From Bacillota bacterium (GTDB taxonomy: Bacteria > Bacillota > Clostridia > Saccharofermentanales > Saccharofermentanaceae), in the NCBI GenBank assembly GCA_023397475.1, contig JAEWUD010000004.1:1-16747 (forward strand): 16,747 nt of DNA, written 5' to 3'. How positions within the stretch are numbered: position 1 is the first letter of the stretch; the number at the start of each line of letters is the position of its first letter. The notes beneath the pieces were generated by a model. The model saw only the letters and a program-made list of their open reading frames with translations. It ran no database searches and was not told the origin of the DNA. This document shows, in pieces, positions 12,699-16,747 of this stretch. A program made the position numbers and the translations under genes.

Positions 12699-13046
12699 AT
12701 GAACAGCTATGAGTTTATCTGTCCGGTTGAGATAACGCTGCAGAAGATCGGCGGCAAGTATAAGGTGTTGATTTTGTGGCATCTGATCGGAGGCACGCTG
12801 CGCTACAGTGAATTGCATCGACGGATGCCGCATGCGACGGACAAGATGCTCGCCCAGCAGCTTAGGGAGCTTGAGAAGGACGGTCTGATCCGCCGCGAGG
12901 TTTTTCCTGTCGTGCCGCCCCGCACGGAGTACTCGCTGACGGCTTTCGGGCAGAGCATCTCCCCGATTCTCGAGGAAATGCGGCGCTGGGGGCAGGTATA
13001 TCGGGACGGAGAGGGATCGACAGAATCTCTTGTAACGCGGGATTGA
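12699..13046 (+). CDS. HxlR-family winged-helix transcriptional regulator
   Basis: This encodes a 115-residue protein. The ATG at 12699 is chosen because AGGGAG (12686-12691) is seven bases upstream; ATG 12693 and GTG 12675 are too close to it or precede it. The sequence opens CPVEITLQKIGGKYKVLILWHL, the diagnostic HxlR start, followed by the helix-turn-helix (LRYSELHRRMPHATDKMLAQQL, residues 34-55) and the wing (RREVFPVVPPRTEYSLT). Cys8 sits where YodB- and HypR-type sensors of Bacillus have their redox-active Cys. No other Cys is present, so intersubunit disulfide formation or S-alkylation through Cys8 is the likely signal (inference from that family). It is divergent from the nitroreductase. 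Confidence 0.93.
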   Translation: MNSYEFICPVEITLQKIGGKYKVLILWHLIGGTLRYSELHRRMPHATDKMLAQQLRELEKDGLIRREVFPVVPPRTEYSLTAFGQSISPILEEMRRWGQVYRDGEGSTESLVTRD

Positions 13047-13067
13047 TTCGGAGCGTCGGGAAGAATA

Positions 13068-13140
13068 ACATGTAGCATGTGAGTATGTTTTTCATGGTGA
13101 GACCTCTCGAGATCCTGCGAATAAATGAAGAACGATCTCG
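13068..13140 (+). promoter_or_regulatory. gap between HxlR and YfhO genes: weak terminator and inverted repeat
   Basis: ACATG-TAG-CATGT (13068-13080) followed shortly by five Ts (13088-13092) is a weak terminator candidate for the regulator. CGAGATC (13108-13114) and GATCTCG (13134-13140) form a 7-bp inverted repeat next to a TATACT box at 13142-13147, about 35 bp before the YfhO start. They could be operator and -10, but no -35 is visible. Confidence 0.35.
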
Positions 13141-13181
13141 GTATACTTTCCATATCGAAAAGTACGGAAGAGGTGTTGGGG

Positions 13182-15866
13182 ATGAAGCGATTATTTCTGG
13201 ATAAGGATCCGAATCGCGTTATCCGACTGGGGATTGCGGCGTTTCTTCTTCCGATCCTGCTTGTCTTCATCGCATATTCCGCGGTGGGAATTCATCCGTT
13301 CGGCGAGTTGAATGTTCTTCTAGTCGACGCGAAATTACAGTACGTCGCATTTTTCTCGGAACTTGTTCGCCAACTCAGGGCCGTCGAGCTTCCGTTCTTC
13401 TCGCCGTTCTTTGGGATGGGAATGAATTTCTACGGAACCTGGGCGTATTATCTCTCGAGCCCCTTTAATCTTCTTCTGCCGCTTTTTCCGGATGGTGCAA
13501 TTCTTGACGGTATCTACCTGGTCCTTCTTGCAAAAATCGGAGCGTGTGGATTGACGTTCTACCTTTTCGCGCATAAGACGCTGCGTGCGACTCCGATGAT
13601 CGCCCTGATCTTCTCGCTCTGTTATGCACTGTCCGGCTTCGTTGTGAATTATGCGGACAACATGCAGTGGCTCGATGCCGTCTTCTGGCTGCCGGTTCTT
13701 ATTCTTTGCGTCGAGAATCTCCTCGGCAAGGGGCGGTCGCCGATCTATCCTTTTGTCGTCGCAATCTTGGTGATCGCGAATTTCCATCAGGCGATTATGA
13801 CCGGGGTATTTGTTGTTCTTTATGTATTCTATGCGGTTCTTCGCGATGTGAGGGAACGATCCCGCGACGAGATTCTCCGCAGGCTGTTTCTCGTCCTATG
13901 GAACTCGATCCTCGGTATCGGCATGTCAGCGATTGTTCTGCTGCCATGCTATCTTCTTCTGCGAAATCAGATGGGTCTGATCGGTCAGGAGCAGCCCCTT
14001 GCGTTGTTCGCAGGCAATCCTATCGAATCCCTACGCGGCCTCTTTCTGTGGAGCTCGAATCTGCAGGACAATGCGGCGCCCGCCAAGATCTACTCGGGAC
14101 TTCTCGCGATCGCGGTCGTGCCCGTTTTCCTGTTTCGGCGTGAGATTTCAAAGCGCGAGAAGATTCTGGGCTGCGGATTTCTGCTCCTCATTGCACTTTC
14201 CTTCCATATGCCTTTTCTGTCCTTCGTCTGGCACGGTTTCGACGAACCCAACGCGTATCCCTTCCGATACAGTTTCTGCTTCAGTTTCGCGTTGCTGATG
14301 ATGGCTGTCAAAGCAATCGGCGGCCCGGCACCGATTCTTCGCCGGCCCCGAAGGGTGGTCGGAGTCTATCTTGCTGTCCTGACGGCTGTGCTTCTCGCCG
14401 CGTTCTACGCGCAGGGGATCATGATGATGATCGCATTTTCGCTGTTCAGCCTGATCTTCGTTGTCGTCTACCTGTATCTTACCTTCGCGAAAAACGAGAA
14501 GAAGGACCTCCTTCTGGTTCTGGTCTGCGTGGAACTGGTCTGCAATACTCTCCTTATCACGTACGGGCACGAGCAGGTCTATCACTACGGCAAGTATGAG
14601 GACTTCAATGCGAATTCAGCCGCGATTCGAACGGCGTTGGCCACGGATGACACCGACAGCAAATCCGGCCGGGTAGCCCTCGCGACGCGCGTGATCTCGG
14701 GAAATGATCCGCTGCTTTTCGGGTATTCGGGCATCGACAGCTTCTCGTCCCTGGGGAATGTCTACGCGCAAAACGCGGCATTTCTTCTCGGCTACAAATA
14801 CTACATTAACGGCTTGTTCGAGATCTCGGACGATACGGGGAGCCTTCTTCTCCACAGCCTTTTCGGCGTGACCCGCATTGTACAGGAGGCCGATCCCCTG
14901 GGTTCGAAGGGACTCTCGGCCGTGCCGACCCTGGACTTGGATTCGCCCGCCCGAATGTCGGGGGTGACTGTTCTGGAGAATCCGGCGAGTCTGTCCTTCG
15001 CCTATCTCGTTGACGAGGATATCCTCGCGTACTGCCCGGACAGTTCGGGATCGGACCCGCTCGAAACCTGTGACGCGATGCTCTCCGCCATGCTCGGCGA
15101 AGAGACGATCACGATTGCCGATGTCGTGTATACTCGGTCGCTCGCAAAAATGCAGGCGGATGTGACGGGGCCATATGATACATTCCGCCCGGACGGACAG
15201 GAAACCGGGGATCTCGTTCTGGATTTTGTCGGTCAGGGGGATGATACCCCTATCTATTTCTCCGTTGATTATCGCGATACGGTGCTCGAAGAGAAAACGT
15301 CATCTATCGCGGCGACCCTCTCGATCGATGGGGTCGGCGACGTCCGACTACGTATGCCGGAGCCATACGCGACACCTTCCGCGATGTGCCTCGGTGCCTA
15401 TCCGGAGGGGACGGAAATCCGGCTTACGCTTCATGTAAAGGGAACGGAGCTCGTGGTTCGGCAGATGAACGTCGCGTCGCAATGTACGAGCGATGTCATG
15501 GAAGCGCTGGCCCCGCTCAAAGAGAATGAGGCGGAATTCTCATGGATCGATAACCGGAGTGCCGACATACATCTGACCGCCCGGGAGTCCGGAATCTTAT
15601 TTCTGTCCATCCCTTACGACAAAGGATGGGAATTCACGCGAAACGGCGAACCGGTCCGACCGGTTCGCGTCGCCGGCGCATTCATGGGAATTCCTGTTGC
15701 GGCCGGCGCGAATGATATCGAGATGCGATTTCTCCCGGACGGCTGGATCGCCGGCGCATCGGTCACGGCAGTTTGCCTTCTCCTTGCGGTTGTGCAGAAT
15801 ACCGTTGTTCTTGCTCGTCGCAGAAGCAGTTTTCGCGCGAGAAATTTGAAGGAGACGGAATCATGA
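13182..15866 (+). CDS. YfhO-family multi-spanning membrane protein (putative GT-C glycosyltransferase)
   Basis: The ATG at 13182 is preferred over an in-frame ATG at 13125: AGAGGTG lies upstream with good spacing, while the earlier start overlaps a promoter-like box. The product has 894 residues. The first extracytoplasmic loop carries LLVDAKLQYVAFFSEL and then GMGMNFYGTWAYYLSSPFNLL, the signature of the YfhO family, including the conserved Asp. About 14 membrane segments fill the first 470 residues. An extracytoplasmic domain follows, ending in LFLSIPYDKGWEFTRNGEPV, typical of the family, and then a last membrane span. YfhO-type proteins have been linked to glycosylation of lipoteichoic acid in Gram-positive bacteria, using lipid-linked sugars; the exact polymer here is unknown. 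Its stop overlaps the next start (ATGA), so the genes are translationally coupled. Confidence 0.9.
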   Translation: MKRLFLDKDPNRVIRLGIAAFLLPILLVFIAYSAVGIHPFGELNVLLVDAKLQYVAFFSELVRQLRAVELPFFSPFFGMGMNFYGTWAYYLSSPFNLLLPLFPDGAILDGIYLVLLAKIGACGLTFYLFAHKTLRATPMIALIFSLCYALSGFVVNYADNMQWLDAVFWLPVLILCVENLLGKGRSPIYPFVVAILVIANFHQAIMTGVFVVLYVFYAVLRDVRERSRDEILRRLFLVLWNSILGIGMSAIVLLPCYLLLRNQMGLIGQEQPLALFAGNPIESLRGLFLWSSNLQDNAAPAKIYSGLLAIAVVPVFLFRREISKREKILGCGFLLLIALSFHMPFLSFVWHGFDEPNAYPFRYSFCFSFALLMMAVKAIGGPAPILRRPRRVVGVYLAVLTAVLLAAFYAQGIMMMIAFSLFSLIFVVVYLYLTFAKNEKKDLLLVLVCVELVCNTLLITYGHEQVYHYGKYEDFNANSAAIRTALATDDTDSKSGRVALATRVISGNDPLLFGYSGIDSFSSLGNVYAQNAAFLLGYKYYINGLFEISDDTGSLLLHSLFGVTRIVQEADPLGSKGLSAVPTLDLDSPARMSGVTVLENPASLSFAYLVDEDILAYCPDSSGSDPLETCDAMLSAMLGEETITIADVVYTRSLAKMQADVTGPYDTFRPDGQETGDLVLDFVGQGDDTPIYFSVDYRDTVLEEKTSSIAATLSIDGVGDVRLRMPEPYATPSAMCLGAYPEGTEIRLTLHVKGTELVVRQMNVASQCTSDVMEALAPLKENEAEFSWIDNRSADIHLTARESGILFLSIPYDKGWEFTRNGEPVRPVRVAGAFMGIPVAAGANDIEMRFLPDGWIAGASVTAVCLLLAVVQNTVVLARRRSSFRARNLKETES

Positions 15867-16339
15867 CAGGGAAGAAACGCCAAATTCTTGGGGCATCTCT
15901 CTTGATTGCCATCACGCTCGTCTGGATCTGGGGCAATTCGCTCTTGCCCGCGGAGGCGTCGCGAGCGCTTTCGGGGAGTGTTCAGGACTTTGTTGGGCAG
16001 ATTCTGGGATTGCCCCCGGACACCGGCGGCACAGGGGAAGGGCTGCTTCGCAAGATCGCCCATTTGTCCGAATTTGCCGTGTTGGGAGCCGAGATCGCGA
16101 TGCTGATTTGTCTTGTCGCGCGAAAAGCTTCGCCATGGGTTGTCCTTGGTTTATGGCTCTTGTGCGGGCTTGGAGCGGCGGTTTTCGACGAGACGATTCA
16201 GCTGTGGTCGCCGGGGCGCGCGGCTATGGTCCAGGATGTATGGATCGACATGGCCGGCTTTGTGGTCGGCGGAGGATTCTTTCTTCTCGTACGCGAGCTG
16301 ATGAATAAACTACATAGAATGAGGAGATCAAAGAAGTGA
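15863..16339 (+). CDS. VanZ-like membrane protein
   Basis: The ATG overlaps the TGA of the YfhO gene, and AAGGAGA lies upstream. The 158-residue product has membrane segments at about 8-25, 67-85, 91-108 and 126-143. The VanZ signature is present: RKIAHLSEF (63-71), DE (109-110), Q113, PGR (117-119) and DVWIDMAG (125-132). VanZ itself gives low-level teicoplanin resistance in enterococci by an unclear mechanism; most VanZ-like proteins are of unknown role in the envelope, and resistance should not be assumed here. The coupling to YfhO suggests a joint job in cell-surface polymer modification. The C terminus is basic (HRMRRSKK), likely cytoplasmic. Confidence 0.88.
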   Translation: MTGKKRQILGASLLIAITLVWIWGNSLLPAEASRALSGSVQDFVGQILGLPPDTGGTGEGLLRKIAHLSEFAVLGAEIAMLICLVARKASPWVVLGLWLLCGLGAAVFDETIQLWSPGRAAMVQDVWIDMAGFVVGGGFFLLVRELMNKLHRMRRSKK

Positions 16340-16747
16340 CGACCATTCACAGAATATTTTACGCAGAAATACCGGCGGCACTCGACCTGATCCGCGAAGT
16401 TTTCGCGCAATACGTTGCGCCGGATTATGAGCCGGAGGGCATCGCAATGTTTGAGAAATCGATCAGCGATCCCGCGTTTATCGGCAGAATCCGTGTTTAT
16501 GGCGCGTATGAGGAAGATAAGCTGGTCGGCGTCATCGCGACGCGCTCGGAGGGCAAGCATATTACCCTGTTTTTTGTCGCCGCAGAACATCAGGGGAAGG
16601 GCGTCGGCAAGGCGCTTTTCGAGAGAGTTCGCAAGGCCTCCGGCGGTGCGCCTCTGACGGTGAACGCGTCGCCGTTTGCCGTCGATATTTATCGCAAGTT
16701 GGGATTTATCGAGACCGGCGAGGAGACCGTACGCGACGGCATACGAT
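16336..16747 (+). CDS. GNAT-family N-acetyltransferase (3' end outside window)
   Basis: A GTG start at 16336 overlaps the TGA of the VanZ-like gene (GTGA), with GAGGAG nine bases upstream. The 137 residues in the window follow the GNAT layout: an N-terminal strand and helix (IHRIFYAEIPAALDLI), a strand pair around YGAYEEDKLVGVIATR, then strand 4 and the acetyl-CoA pyrophosphate loop HQGKGVGKALF (85-95, fitting Q/RxxGxG/A), and NASPFAVDIYRKLGF (110-124), typical of the C-terminal half. The gene has no stop before the window ends but is nearly complete. It is the third gene of the YfhO operon. Substrate cannot be predicted; small amines, amino groups of envelope precursors or drugs are all possible. 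Confidence 0.88.
   Translation, partial: MTTIHRIFYAEIPAALDLIREVFAQYVAPDYEPEGIAMFEKSISDPAFIGRIRVYGAYEEDKLVGVIATRSEGKHITLFFVAAEHQGKGVGKALFERVRKASGGAPLTVNASPFAVDIYRKLGFIETGEETVRDGIR

Noticed and set aside
13125..13181. 19-residue N-terminal extension of the YfhO-like protein
   Set aside because: It overlaps an inverted repeat and a TATACT box, and the ATG at 13182 has the better ribosome binding site and the usual family start.

Overview
The window looks like chromosome of a Bacillota (Firmicutes) bacterium, most likely a clostridial or related anaerobe. This rests on strong AAGGAGG-type ribosome binding sites, lipoboxes, a YfhO-type membrane protein with a VanZ-like partner, an HxlR/nitroreductase pair and DUF4214 secreted proteins. 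The species cannot be named from sequence alone. Base composition is moderately GC-rich, with one clearly AT-richer patch inside the second DUF4214 gene.

Layout. (1) 1-476: 3' end of an alpha/beta hydrolase gene. (2) 575-1882: two tandem paralogous lipoproteins on the minus strand. (3) 2074-2280: array A, three units of an exact 75-bp repeat, each with a 12-bp-arm palindrome. (4) 2511-8447: three tandem paralogs encoding secreted proteins with a signal peptide, a low-complexity linker, a beta-helix-like domain and C-terminal DUF4214 repeats. (5) 8449-8540: a large nested inverted repeat without a gene. (6) 8631-9092: an alkyltransferase-like DNA-binding protein whose PCHR active site reads PYWR. 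(7) 9481-11070 (minus): a DEAD-box RNA helicase, RhlE-like, with a structured leader. (8) 11383-11873: array B, seven more units of the same 75-bp repeat in the opposite orientation, followed by four 25-bp repeats. (9) 11996-13046: a nitroreductase divergent from an HxlR-type regulator. (10) 13182-16747: an operon of YfhO-like membrane protein, VanZ-like protein and a GNAT acetyltransferase cut by the window end; the genes overlap by stop/start.

The most unusual signals are the two arrays of the 75-bp palindromic repeat. Their period is constant to the base, they lie in opposite orientations, and they bracket the roughly 9-kb block holding the DUF4214 cluster, the alkyltransferase-like gene and the helicase. 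The second is the DUF4214 triplet, whose members show a mosaic pattern of similarity that suggests gene conversion among surface or secreted proteins. The DUF4214 proteins probably act outside the cell. The HxlR/nitroreductase pair looks like a thiol- or electrophile-responsive switch, and the YfhO operon probably serves envelope polymer modification. No complete mobile element, CRISPR locus, rRNA or tRNA was found.
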